64,000 bases of DNA, taken from contig URYK01000003.1 in assembly GCA_900552125.1 (NCBI GenBank), forward strand, positions 1-64,000. The letters run 5' to 3'. Shown here piece by piece: positions 25,365 through 33,309 of the stretch (within the stretch, counting starts at the first letter, position 1; the number at the start of each line of letters is the position of its first letter). The translations under genes and the position numbers were made by a program. The notes beneath the pieces were generated by a model. The model was not told the origin of the DNA and ran no database searches. It saw nothing but the letters and a program-made list of their open reading frames with translations. The stretch is from an uncultured Solobacterium sp. (GTDB taxonomy: Bacteria; Bacillota_I; Bacilli_A; Erysipelotrichales; Erysipelotrichaceae).

Positions 25365-26687
25365 TTAGAATAATTCTTCTTGATGTGTAGCAAATGTGTA
25401 TTCTTCAATTGTATATTTAATGCGATCTTTTACTAATTCTTCAGGATCGTTCTTTAATACACCTTCGCGTACTTTTGTATATTGAATAGGCATAAATTGA
25501 GATAATGCAGCTAAATTAATTCCTTCTTTTCTTAGGTTTTCCATCATTTTCTCTTTTGCGGCAGTTACTCTTGGATTTGGCATGTAGTAACGGCTACGAT
25601 CAGAGAAACTGAATTTACGTTTAAACCATAGTTCTGCTTCTGTACCATGATAATGTTTCTGCCAGTTTTTAGGATCTTCTAACATTACTTCTTCTAATAC
25701 ATCGATGAAATGTGATGTTTCTACATCAGTACCATGGAACATCATTTCTTCAATATAAGCTAAGGCAAATAATCCTTCACGCATTGCATATGTTAATCCT
25801 GGACCAACTTTTAAGATGCCTACGCCATCTTCGATTAATTCACGTAGTTTATATTTTGTCTGATAATCAGTAGAATGTCCTTCGAAAACTAAGTTTGAAT
25901 AATCTTTGATAGAAGCCATTAAATCCTTAGCTTTTTCACGATCATATTCTGTACATCCAGCATCTTTTTCTTCTACACCAGGCTGTACAACAACACCGAT
26001 AACGTTATCCCATGCATTGTCTAAGCCTTCACTTTTAAATGCTGTTTCAAATGCTTGAACAGTTGCCTTGAAGTCTTCTACTTTTGTAACCTGCATTCCA
26101 GCATTTTCTTCCTGTGCTCCTCCAGGGATAGGCACTTCACTACCAACGATGTAAACAGGTTGAGTAGCATTTGGATTTGTTTTTAATAATTCCTGATAAG
26201 TCTCTTCGCAGACACGAGCAAGTCTAGCTCCACGACGAGAAATGATTTCATCAGATAAACGTGTGTTTGGATCGTCATCCGCAACTTTCATACTAGTGTC
26301 AATATGAATTTTAGTAAAACCAGCCGCAACATAACAGCGAACCAGTTCTTCAGCTTCTGCCATAGCTTCTTTTTCAGGTAGATGTGCAAAGGTTAATGGT
26401 CCTAAATGGTCTCCACCTAAAAAGACACGGTCCATAGGACAACCTACACGATTTGCGATATCTTCTACAAATTTCATGAAGTCTTTTGGTGTCATTCCGG
26501 TGTAACCGCCATGGTGATCAACCTGATTAGCTGTAGCTTCAATTAATACACATGAATGATCATCTCTAGCTTTTTCCAATGCAGCTTCAATAACATATGC
26601 ATTTGCACTACAGCATGAATAAATACCAACAGGTTTGCCTTCTTTCTGTTTTACAACAATTTGTTTTAATGGATTATTTTGTGGCAT
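25365..26687 (-). CDS. gatZ-like: Tagatose-bisphosphate aldolase class II, non-catalytic subunit (GatZ/KbaZ)
   Basis: 440 residues, full length for the GatZ/KbaZ/AgaZ family (IYSCCSANAYVIEAAL near the start, ATANQVDHHGGYTGM, GGDHLGP, FEGHSTDYQT). In enterobacteria this subunit stabilises the catalytic GatY/KbaY aldolase that splits tagatose-1,6-bisphosphate. No GatY partner or galactitol/GalNAc genes are seen here, so its partner is elsewhere or it has an independent role. AAGGAGG lies 7 bases before the ATG. It is flanked by its own promoter and terminator. Confidence 0.9.
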   Translation of the reverse strand: MPQNNPLKQIVVKQKEGKPVGIYSCCSANAYVIEAALEKARDDHSCVLIEATANQVDHHGGYTGMTPKDFMKFVEDIANRVGCPMDRVFLGGDHLGPLTFAHLPEKEAMAEAEELVRCYVAAGFTKIHIDTSMKVADDDPNTRLSDEIISRRGARLARVCEETYQELLKTNPNATQPVYIVGSEVPIPGGAQEENAGMQVTKVEDFKATVQAFETAFKSEGLDNAWDNVIGVVVQPGVEEKDAGCTEYDREKAKDLMASIKDYSNLVFEGHSTDYQTKYKLRELIEDGVGILKVGPGLTYAMREGLFALAYIEEMMFHGTDVETSHFIDVLEEVMLEDPKNWQKHYHGTEAELWFKRKFSFSDRSRYYMPNPRVTAAKEKMMENLRKEGINLAALSQFMPIQYTKVREGVLKNDPEELVKDRIKYTIEEYTFATHQEELF

Positions 26688-26713
26688 ATAAAAACCTCCT
26701 TATTACTACACAA

Positions 26714-26741
26714 ATTATAGCACGAATTAAAAGAAAGTAAA
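26714..26741 (-). promoter_or_regulatory. Promoter of the gatZ-like gene
   Basis: On the minus strand TTTACT (26741-26736), 16-base spacer, TATAAT (26719-26714) with an upstream TG. It lies about 30 bases before the start codon. Confidence 0.65.
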
Positions 26742-26867
26742 CGTGTGGGGAAAGCCTTGTTAGTTTGTATAAATTTTTTGTCTAAAAATGCAAATTAAAA
26801 AATAGCATGAATTATGAATAATATGAGGTTTTATAAAAAAGGAGATAAAAGTGTATGTATGATAGTG

Positions 26868-26896
26868 ATAAAAAGATCTAACATATTTGTTAGACC
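26868..26896 (-). terminator. Terminator of the ECF sigma operon (minus strand)
   Basis: On the minus strand GGTCTAACA pairs with TGTTAGATC around an AATA loop, followed by TTTTT. It abuts the anti-sigma stop codon. Confidence 0.85.
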
Positions 26897-27640
26897 TTAG
26901 TTAGAAAAATTTTTATGAGTAGTTGATGAATGTGATTTTCTTTCTTGATGATGTTTTCCTTTATGTGTTGTATCCTCATCAAGTGTAGACAATATTTCAT
27001 ACAATTCTTTCATATTTTTTTGCTGGAGTTCTTGTTCATCATAAGGAACATCATATTGTAAGATTTCTTTAATGACACTATATTTTCCTAAAGAAGTTTT
27101 ATGATGCCTTGATTGTTCGAATGTATCTTTATTTTGGCAAGAACAGTGATATTTGGAAGGATTTAAATATTTTTGAAGATAACTATTAATTTGTTCCTGT
27201 AATTTGTTTTCTCTCTGGTTCTGCTCGCTGTATATACCGACTTCTAAAAAACCTTCTTTCATGTAATCTTGAAAAGTTGTATCTTTTATCATCAGATCCA
27301 TTCCTTCCATTAATGTTTTTCCTTTTAATGAAGAAATGAAGGTTAATTTTTTGACATCATTATTATAAGAAATAATATCAACAATTACATCATTTTCATT
27401 AATTGCCCATTCCATACTTGGATTGATATCGAAACTGATAAAGCTGATGATTTGTGAAGGTTTAGGAGCCTTATTCATTTGATAAACAACTGGGAAAAAG
27501 AATAGTAGAAACAAGCAGGCAGTCATTATTAAAATAGGTGTTTTATAACTTTTCTTTTTTTGTTTTTGCATAACATACTGTAATGTTTTTTGTTTGGTTT
27601 CTTCACAAGCGTGAATATTATCAAATTCATCTAAATTCAT
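26897..27640 (-). CDS. Membrane-bound anti-sigma factor, RsgI-like extracytoplasmic domain
   Basis: 247 residues. The cytoplasmic N-terminus (1-35; FDNIHACEETKQKTLQYV) is followed by one membrane helix (about 36-55). The outside part begins with SFISFDINPSMEWAINENDV, the signature of RsgI/DUF4179-type anti-sigma domains, and ends in a His/Ser/Lys-rich tail. Such proteins hold an ECF sigma factor until an outside signal releases it. The start at 27640 follows a near-perfect GGAGGTGATC site within the sigma gene, overlapping the sigma stop by 14 bases, so both are co-translated. The signal is unknown. Confidence 0.8.
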   Translation of the reverse strand: MNLDEFDNIHACEETKQKTLQYVMQKQKKKSYKTPILIMTACLFLLFFFPVVYQMNKAPKPSQIISFISFDINPSMEWAINENDVIVDIISYNNDVKKLTFISSLKGKTLMEGMDLMIKDTTFQDYMKEGFLEVGIYSEQNQRENKLQEQINSYLQKYLNPSKYHCSCQNKDTFEQSRHHKTSLGKYSVIKEILQYDVPYDEQELQQKNMKELYEILSTLDEDTTHKGKHHQERKSHSSTTHKNFSN

Positions 27641-28109
27641 CAGGATCACCTCCAAGTAAATCCCTTAATTCTTTTTTTGCACGTCTTAACCATGTATGGA
27701 TCGTATTTTCTTTTTTGTGAAGAATATCAGCAATTTCTTTTATTTTATATCCTTCATAATAGTAAAGATAGATGACATTTCGATAATTGGCATTTAACTT
27801 GTAAAGTGCATCTAACAAATAGAAAGTATTTTCTTGCGTTATGCCATACGTTTCTATAATATCGCTAAAAGCTACATGTTTATAAAACCAGTCTCGATAT
27901 GTGCTCTTGCATGCATTCACTGTAACTCTGATAATCCATGCTTTTTCATGTTCAGAATCATGAAAAGTGCCAGCTTGGGCATATTTTAAAAATACAGTTT
28001 GAAAAATATCATCAATATCAGATTTTTGTTTTTTATGCAGACAGCAGATTTTTTGTACAAGATCACCATATTGGTTGATTGCGGCTATCATTTCTTCTTC
28101 GCTCTTCAT
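27627..28109 (-). CDS. ECF-type RNA polymerase sigma factor
   Basis: 160 residues with sigma-70 region 2 (about 10-75; DIDDIFQTVFLKYAQ, EKAWIIRVTVNACKS) and region 4 (about 100-155; LNANYRNVIYLYYYEGYKIK, KKENTIHTWLRRAKKEL). This is the ECF layout, lacking regions 1 and 3. It lies between a small exported protein gene upstream and its anti-sigma factor downstream. A sigma-A-like promoter precedes it, so it can be made without self-activation. Confidence 0.9.
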   Translation of the reverse strand: MKSEEEMIAAINQYGDLVQKICCLHKKQKSDIDDIFQTVFLKYAQAGTFHDSEHEKAWIIRVTVNACKSTYRDWFYKHVAFSDIIETYGITQENTFYLLDALYKLNANYRNVIYLYYYEGYKIKEIADILHKKENTIHTWLRRAKKELRDLLGGDPDEFR

Positions 28110-28117
28110 AAGTTCTC

Positions 28118-28156
28118 CTTATCTCTGTCTGTATTATACTATTTCTATTTTGTTTT
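28118..28156 (-). promoter_or_regulatory. Sigma-A-like promoter of the ECF sigma gene
   Basis: On the minus strand TTGTCG, an 18-base spacer and TATAAT lie about 25 bases upstream of the sigma start codon, in the 57-base gap after the small exported protein gene. Confidence 0.6.
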
Positions 28157-28166
28157 CGACAATATT

Positions 28167-28511
28167 TTATCTTGGACAATTTGGATTGTTTCTTTGAGAT
28201 CCATCTTTATGTCTTAAACAACCTCTGTTTTCGTTTGTGGATACGTATGGATTTGAACAATCATGCTTTCTTTGTTGTGTTCCATCGCAATTGGAATTGT
28301 TTTGGCTTATTGTTTCTGATGTATTGAAGCAGGAACCATCTCTTTTTCGTAAGCCATTTCCATATGCGGATGTATTTTGAGTTGTTTCGACTAAATCTTC
28401 TGATGGTTGTATGGAATCTTCTTGTGCGCTAATATTCCATATCTGAAACCCTCCCAACAAGATACCTGCAGCTAAAGCACTATGCAAAATAATTTGATTT
28501 GTTTTTTTCAT
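28167..28511 (-). CDS. Small exported protein with degenerate Cys/Asn-rich repeats
   Basis: 114 residues, family not recognised. An N-terminal hydrophobic segment (residues about 8-30, IILHSALAAGILLGG) ends near an ISA-QED-like cleavage site, so it is probably secreted or anchored. The mature part has three loose repeats of basic-Lys/Arg, His/Asp, Gly, Cys and Asn (GLRKRDGSCFN, QQRKHDCSNP, CLRHKDGSQRNNPNC) with five cysteines. The start at 28511 has AAGGAG correctly spaced. It lies upstream of the sigma/anti-sigma pair with no terminator between, behind an ECF-type promoter. Confidence 0.7.
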   Translation of the reverse strand: MKKTNQIILHSALAAGILLGGFQIWNISAQEDSIQPSEDLVETTQNTSAYGNGLRKRDGSCFNTSETISQNNSNCDGTQQRKHDCSNPYVSTNENRGCLRHKDGSQRNNPNCPR

Positions 28512-28533
28512 ATAAATCATCTCCTTCACTTAT

Positions 28534-28562
28534 AACACGCTGTAAGCTACAAAAACCTTTCA
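28534..28562 (-). promoter_or_regulatory. Candidate ECF-type promoter of the small exported protein/sigma operon
   Basis: On the minus strand TGAAAGG (28562-28556), a 16-base spacer and CGTGTT (28539-28534) follow the -35 TGAAAC / -10 CGT layout known for Bacillus ECF promoters. It precedes the exported protein gene by about 23 bases. Confidence 0.5.
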
Positions 28563-28578
28563 AAAAACTAAGAAAAAA

Positions 28579-29460
28579 TTATTTTATTAATTTTCTCATA
28601 TCAGGGTAAAAGGGACAACGCACTTCTAAAATGGTATTGGTAAGCGGATGAGGAATATGAACCGTACTAGCATGTAATGCAAGGCGTGAAATTAAAGGGC
28701 TTTTTTCACCATATAATGGATCACTTAGAATTGCGTGTTGTCTAGATGCTAAGTGAACTCGTATCTGATGAGTGCGGCCTGTATATAATTGACAATGAAC
28801 CCAAGAATAATTAGAGTACTGTTTTTTCAATTTTACATCTGTTTTGGCATATTTTCCTTGTTTTGAAATTCGCATCTTACGCGCATCATGTCGATCTCTG
28901 GCGATTCCCTCGGTAATAGTCATGGATTTTACAGTCCATTTTCCTTGCACAAGTGCATCATATTCACGATAGATTTCTTTATTTTTTAATAATGTATCTA
29001 ACATAGGTAAAAAGAAAGGTATTTTACAGAAAATCACTGCACCGCTGGTTTCGTAATCTAAACGATGAATAGCGCGTACACAAGTATTATTTCCATGCAA
29101 GATATAATGTGCTTTTACAAGATTATATAATGTATGTTTTGTCTCATTGCCGTCACTATGCACTAACATTCCGGAAGGTTTTGATACAATACAGAAGAGT
29201 TCATCTTCATATAAAATAGATATATCTTCAAGCCAAGGCTCTATCTGATCTTCTTCATCTATAAGCTGTATGTATATAATATCCTTATTTGTTAGGGAAT
29301 GATTTTGAGATATATAGTTATCATTGATTCTGATTCTTTTTCTTTGGTAATATTCATATCGTTTCTTTTTAGAAATAGAAAAATTATTAAATATGGTATT
29401 TGTATCAGGAAATTCACAATTTGAGATTGTTAATAAATTATTGCGGTAATTGAGTTTCAT
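28579..29460 (-). CDS. RluA family pseudouridine synthase
   Basis: 293 residues. The catalytic motif HRLDYETSG (Asp nucleophile), GRTHQIRVHLA and the DPLYG segment are present. An N-terminal S4-like region precedes the catalytic domain from about residue 75. It converts specific uridines of rRNA or tRNA to pseudouridine; the target is uncertain. The start at 29460 has AAAGGA 8 bases upstream; an in-frame ATG at 29523 gives an unconserved extension. Confidence 0.88.
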   Translation of the reverse strand: MKLNYRNNLLTISNCEFPDTNTIFNNFSISKKKRYEYYQRKRIRINDNYISQNHSLTNKDIIYIQLIDEEDQIEPWLEDISILYEDELFCIVSKPSGMLVHSDGNETKHTLYNLVKAHYILHGNNTCVRAIHRLDYETSGAVIFCKIPFFLPMLDTLLKNKEIYREYDALVQGKWTVKSMTITEGIARDRHDARKMRISKQGKYAKTDVKLKKQYSNYSWVHCQLYTGRTHQIRVHLASRQHAILSDPLYGEKSPLISRLALHASTVHIPHPLTNTILEVRCPFYPDMRKLIK

Positions 29461-29533
29461 AAAGCAGTTCCTTTCTTTTAGATTTAAATTTAATTTATTT
29501 CTGAGCAAATTCATAGTATTCACTATATAACTG

Positions 29534-29551
29534 TGATATACTTTACATGTA
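29534..29551 (+). promoter_or_regulatory. Extended -10 promoter of the superoxide reductase gene (18-mer shared with deoR-like gene)
   Basis: TGATATACTTTACATGTA contains an extended -10 (TG-A-TATACT) and the palindrome TACATGTA. The same 18 bases occur at 30073-30090. No good -35 is seen, as expected for extended -10 promoters. Confidence 0.55.
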
Positions 29552-29631
29552 CCAGGGAGCTGGTAGTTATAGCTATGCCATAGTAGCAGAAAACTACTAT
29601 GAGAATAACATATATAGAGGAGGAAATAAAC
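29552..29631 (+). other. Structured 5' untranslated region of superoxide reductase
   Basis: About 80 bases with two hairpins: CCAG-GGAG-CTGG (29552-29563) and CATAGTAG (29579-29586) with CTACTATG (29594-29601). They lie upstream of the AGGAGGA site. Whether they regulate or only stabilise the mRNA is unknown. Confidence 0.5.
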
Positions 29632-30012
29632 ATGAAATTATTAAAATGCTCAGTATGCGGCAACATCGTGGAAATGGTAGAGGATAAAGGAATCCCTGTA
29701 ATGTGCTGCGGTAAACCAATGAATGTATTAGAAGCTAATACAACAGATGGTGCTTTGGAAAAACACGTACCAGTTGCGGAAGTTGTAGATGGAAGTGTTC
29801 ACGTTAAAGTTGGTTCTGTTGAACATCCTATGCTTGCAGAACACTACATCACTATGATCGTAGTTGAAGCAGGAAATGCTGTATATCGTGTAAACTTAAA
29901 ACCAGAAGAAAAACCAGAAGCTGTAGTTGCATTAAATGGTTATAAAGGAAAAGTAACTGTTTACGAATACTGCAATCTTCATGGATTATGGAAAACTGAA
30001 ATCGAGGCTTAG
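29632..30012 (+). CDS. dfx: Desulfoferrodoxin (two-iron superoxide reductase)
   Basis: 126 residues. The N-terminal desulforedoxin domain carries the four cysteines (CSVCG and CCGKPM) for the Fe(Cys)4 centre. The C-terminal domain has the active-site ligands in EKHVPV, EHPM..HYI and CNLHGLW for the Fe(His)4Cys site. It reduces superoxide to hydrogen peroxide in anaerobes without making oxygen. The start is at the ATG behind AGGAGGA. Confidence 0.95.
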   Translation: MKLLKCSVCGNIVEMVEDKGIPVMCCGKPMNVLEANTTDGALEKHVPVAEVVDGSVHVKVGSVEHPMLAEHYITMIVVEAGNAVYRVNLKPEEKPEAVVALNGYKGKVTVYEYCNLHGLWKTEIEA

Positions 30013-30024
30013 TTTTGTCATGAT

Positions 30025-30052
30025 GGAAGCACTGAACGTGCTTCTTTTTTTT
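30025..30052 (+). terminator. Terminator of dfx
   Basis: GAAGCAC/GTGCTTC stem, TGAAC loop, then eight T. Confidence 0.9.
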
Positions 30053-30072
30053 ATGCGATAATATGGGATTCA

Positions 30073-30090
30073 TGATATACTTTACATGTA
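30073..30090 (+). promoter_or_regulatory. Extended -10 promoter of the deoR-like gene (copy of the dfx promoter 18-mer)
   Basis: Identical to 29534-29551: TGATATACTTTACATGTA. Both genes would start from the same core and share the TACATGTA palindrome. Confidence 0.55.
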
Positions 30091-30111
30091 GAAACTAAAG
30101 GAGGAATGGCT

Positions 30112-30882
30112 GTGTTTGTAGAGGAACGACAAGCTTTAATAATAGAAGAATTGCATCAAAAAGGAAAAGTGAAAGTAAAAGAGCTTAGCGAGCGGTTTCA
30201 TGTCAGTGAAGATCTGATACGAAAAGATTTAAGTGCTTTAGAAAGTAAGGGACTATTAAAAAAGGCTTATGGCGGTGCAGTTCTAGTTCGAGAAAATATT
30301 CATCGAAAAGTCGCGTCCGAACGTAAAGATATGCATATGGAAAAGAAAAAAGCAATTGCAAAAGAAATTGTATCTATGATACAAGATGGTGATGTCATCT
30401 TTTTGGATATTTCAACAATTAGCATACAGGTCGCAAAATATCTGATAGAGAGTGATAAACATCCTACTATTGTCACGAATATGCTTGAGGTTGTCACAAT
30501 TCTTGCAAATTCAAATATTTCCTTAATCTTTATTGGAGGAGAACTGGATTATGGTAAAGATGGCTTTGTAGGTGCTCTAGCAATCGAACAAATCAAAAAG
30601 TTCCGTTTTGATCTATCTTTTATTGGTGTGGTAGGAGTTGATATACATGAAAATAGCGTATATACCTATATGGCAAATGATGGAGAAACTAAGAAAGCAA
30701 TTTTAAATAGCAGTAAACATGCCTATATGATCTGTGAATCGGATAAATTTATGGAGATCGGTAATTTCTGTTATGCTGGAATTGATGAATTTACAGGAGT
30801 TATTACAGATAATAATATTGATGAAGAGTCAAAAGATTTACTAAAACAGATGCAGCTAAGTGTGATAATTTCACAAAAGTAA
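30112..30882 (+). CDS. DeoR family transcriptional regulator of the glycyl-radical operon
   Basis: 256 residues: an N-terminal HTH (about 1-60; KVKVKELSERFHVSEDLIRK) and a DeoR sensor domain of the ISOCOT fold (about 75-250; DVIFLDISTIS, NMLEVV, IGGELD) that usually binds a phosphosugar. GTG at 30112 lies 7 bases after AAAGGAGG and is preferred over ATG at 30106, which touches the site. The adjacent operon starts 81 bases downstream and has a dyad around its promoter, the likely operator. Confidence 0.88.
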   Translation: MFVEERQALIIEELHQKGKVKVKELSERFHVSEDLIRKDLSALESKGLLKKAYGGAVLVRENIHRKVASERKDMHMEKKKAIAKEIVSMIQDGDVIFLDISTISIQVAKYLIESDKHPTIVTNMLEVVTILANSNISLIFIGGELDYGKDGFVGALAIEQIKKFRFDLSFIGVVGVDIHENSVYTYMANDGETKKAILNSSKHAYMICESDKFMEIGNFCYAGIDEFTGVITDNNIDEESKDLLKQMQLSVIISQK

Positions 30883-30912
30883 TAAAAAATAATAAAAAGT
30901 AATAATGAATAA

Positions 30913-30951
30913 TTGACACCAAGAAAAATAGAGATATAATTAAGGTGTCAA
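30913..30951 (+). promoter_or_regulatory. Promoter with flanking inverted repeat (probable DeoR operator)
   Basis: TTGACA (30913-30918), 16-base spacer, TATAAT (30935-30940). TTGACACC at 30913-30920 is exactly repeated in inverted form as GGTGTCAA at 30944-30951, so the arms enclose the whole core promoter. Confidence 0.75.
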
Positions 30952-30963
30952 GGAGGAGTTTGT

Positions 30964-33309
30964 ATGGAGCTGAAAAAAACAAAACGAATTGATATACTAA
31001 AAGATAAAATGTTATCTCAGCCTCGTTATGTTAGTATTGAACAAGCGATGATCATCACAAAAACATACAAAGAACATGAACAGGATCCTACTATTTTAAA
31101 ACGTGCGTATTCTTTATATAACGCAATGTGTGAATTAGAAATAGGAATTGAACCACAGGAATTAATTGTTGGAAATCGTACCAAAGGAGTTCGCTATGGA
31201 GTTGTTTTTCCAGAAAGCGGTATTTCTTGGGTAGATGATGAATTTGAAACATTACCTACACGTCCTCAGGATAAATTTCAAGTACATCCTGAAGATATCC
31301 AAACTTTTGAAGAAGTGATTAAACCATATTGGAAAGGGAAATCGTTAGAAGATGTATTACGTAGCAGATATGGAAAAGAAATCAATGATATAGCGAAAGT
31401 TGTGAAAATCAACCAGAAGGATCATGCTCAAGGACATATTTGTCCAGATGTGAGAAAATGGCTACAGAAAGGTCCTACAGGAATTAAAGAAGATGCGAAA
31501 AAACATCTAGAGAACTGTTCTTTAGAACAAAAACCTTTTTATGAAAGTATTGTTATTGTAATGGAAGGCGTATCTAAATTCTATATGCGATATCATGATT
31601 TATTGCTTAAGGAAGCTAGTCAATATCCTGAATATCAAAAAGATATGGAAGAGGTAGCACGTATATGTAAAAAGCTATCTATGCAGCCAGCAGAAATGTT
31701 TCATGAAGCGATACAGTCATTATGGATGTTATTTGTAATCTTACATATGGAAAGCAACGCTTCAAGTTTCTCTCCAGGAAGATTAGATGAAATTCTATAT
31801 CCTTATTATGAAAAAGATATAAAGGAACATCGAATAGATCAAAATAAAGCATTAGAAATCATTGAATGTCTATGGTTAAAGTTTAATCAGATTGTATACT
31901 TAAGAAATCAGCATAGTGCTAAATATTTTGCCGGTTTCCCAATCGGATTTAATATTGCGATTGGTGGGCAAGATGAATTTGGAAATGATTTCTATAATGA
32001 CTTGAGCTTCTTATTCTTAAAAGCTCAAAAAGATATTGGGTTACCACAGCCTAATTTATCACTTCGTTTGCATAAGCATACAAATAATGAGCTTCTAAAA
32101 GAAGCTGTTCGTGTTGTTTCATTAGGTAGTGGAATGCCGCAGTTCTTTAATGATGAAGCAATTATAGAAGAATTAGAAAAGCTTGGAATTTCTCATAAAG
32201 ATGCTATGGATTATGCTATTGTAGGATGTGTAGAACTAACTACACAGGGAAATAATCTAGGCTGGAGTGATGCGGCAATGTTTAATCTCAACAAAGTATT
32301 GGAATTGACACTTCATCACGGTAAATGTCTAATTACCAAAAAACAATTGGGACCGGATTTAGGTGGCTTAGATACATATCGTTCTTATGAAGATCTGGAA
32401 CATGCGTTTGATCAGATGATTGATTATTTTATCGCAAAAATGATACCAGCTTGTGAACAAGTAGAAAAAGCACATATTGATATTCTTCCATCACCATTCT
32501 TATCCAGTGTAATTAATGATTGTATGGAAAAGGGAATGGATGTTACACAAGGTGGAGCACATTATAATTTAAGTGGTATCCAGATGATTCAGGTCGCAAA
32601 TCTTGCGGATTCCTTAGCAGCTATAAAACAAATGGTATTTGATGAAAAACAGGTTAATGCGAAACAATTAATGAATGCATTAGAAAATAATTTTGAAAAT
32701 GATGAAATTTTACGCCAGCGTTTATTACATAAAGTAGGAAAATATGGAAACGATGAAGATTGGATTGATGAAATAGGGGCGAAATGGGCATCACGCTTCC
32801 GTGATAAATTAAGAGGATTTACAAATTATCGTGGTGGTTTATATCACACTGGAATGTATACAGTAAGTGCTCATGTTCCTATGGGAGAAAATGTAGGTGC
32901 TAGTGCAGATGGCCGTCTATCACAGACACCGCTTGCGGATGGTGGTATGTCAGCTGTGTACGGAAGAGATTTAAAAGGTCCTACAGCGGTCTTTAAATCA
33001 GTATCGAAGATACCATGTGACTGTACGACGAATGGCGGTTTATTGAATATGAAATTCTTACCTGAATTTTTTAGCACTGAACAGGGAATTGATAAATTTG
33101 CAAATTTCTTAAGAACTTTTGTAGATTTAAAAATACCGCATGTACAGTTTAACGTAGTACGTAAAGAAGATTTACTTCAGGCACAAAAAACACCGGAACA
33201 ATATCATTCATTAACTGTTCGTGTGGCAGGATATACAGCTTATTTCGTGGAACTGGCAACCGAATTACAAAATGAAATTATTGCCAGAACAAGTTATGAC
33301 AACATATAG
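30964..33309 (+). CDS. pflD-like: PflD-like glycyl radical enzyme (candidate anhydrohexitol-6-phosphate lyase)
   Basis: 781 residues. The active-site motif GCVEL gives thiyl Cys422 and Glu424; the C-terminal RVAGYTAYF gives the glycyl radical at Gly756. It lacks the Cys-Cys pair of true pyruvate formate-lyase. Many segments match my recollection of E. coli PflD (GNRT, PTRPQDKF, ESNASS, SAKYFAGFP, DGRLSQTPLADGG). PflD and YbiW of E. coli are reported to open 1,5-anhydromannitol- or anhydroglucitol-6-phosphate to 1-deoxyfructose-6-phosphate. Activase and FSA-type aldolase follow in the operon, as expected for that route. Substrate is inferred. Confidence 0.85.
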   Translation: MELKKTKRIDILKDKMLSQPRYVSIEQAMIITKTYKEHEQDPTILKRAYSLYNAMCELEIGIEPQELIVGNRTKGVRYGVVFPESGISWVDDEFETLPTRPQDKFQVHPEDIQTFEEVIKPYWKGKSLEDVLRSRYGKEINDIAKVVKINQKDHAQGHICPDVRKWLQKGPTGIKEDAKKHLENCSLEQKPFYESIVIVMEGVSKFYMRYHDLLLKEASQYPEYQKDMEEVARICKKLSMQPAEMFHEAIQSLWMLFVILHMESNASSFSPGRLDEILYPYYEKDIKEHRIDQNKALEIIECLWLKFNQIVYLRNQHSAKYFAGFPIGFNIAIGGQDEFGNDFYNDLSFLFLKAQKDIGLPQPNLSLRLHKHTNNELLKEAVRVVSLGSGMPQFFNDEAIIEELEKLGISHKDAMDYAIVGCVELTTQGNNLGWSDAAMFNLNKVLELTLHHGKCLITKKQLGPDLGGLDTYRSYEDLEHAFDQMIDYFIAKMIPACEQVEKAHIDILPSPFLSSVINDCMEKGMDVTQGGAHYNLSGIQMIQVANLADSLAAIKQMVFDEKQVNAKQLMNALENNFENDEILRQRLLHKVGKYGNDEDWIDEIGAKWASRFRDKLRGFTNYRGGLYHTGMYTVSAHVPMGENVGASADGRLSQTPLADGGMSAVYGRDLKGPTAVFKSVSKIPCDCTTNGGLLNMKFLPEFFSTEQGIDKFANFLRTFVDLKIPHVQFNVVRKEDLLQAQKTPEQYHSLTVRVAGYTAYFVELATELQNEIIARTSYDNI

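Noticed and set aside
26838..26880. Tiny plus-strand frame after GGAGATAAAA
   Set aside because: Only about 8 codons and it runs into the minus-strand terminator of the sigma operon.
30964..33309. True pyruvate formate-lyase or choline/glycerol-type lyase
   Set aside because: The active site is GCVEL, not the Cys-Cys of pyruvate formate-lyase or the GCVEP I recall for choline and glycerol lyases, and the operon partner is an FSA aldolase.
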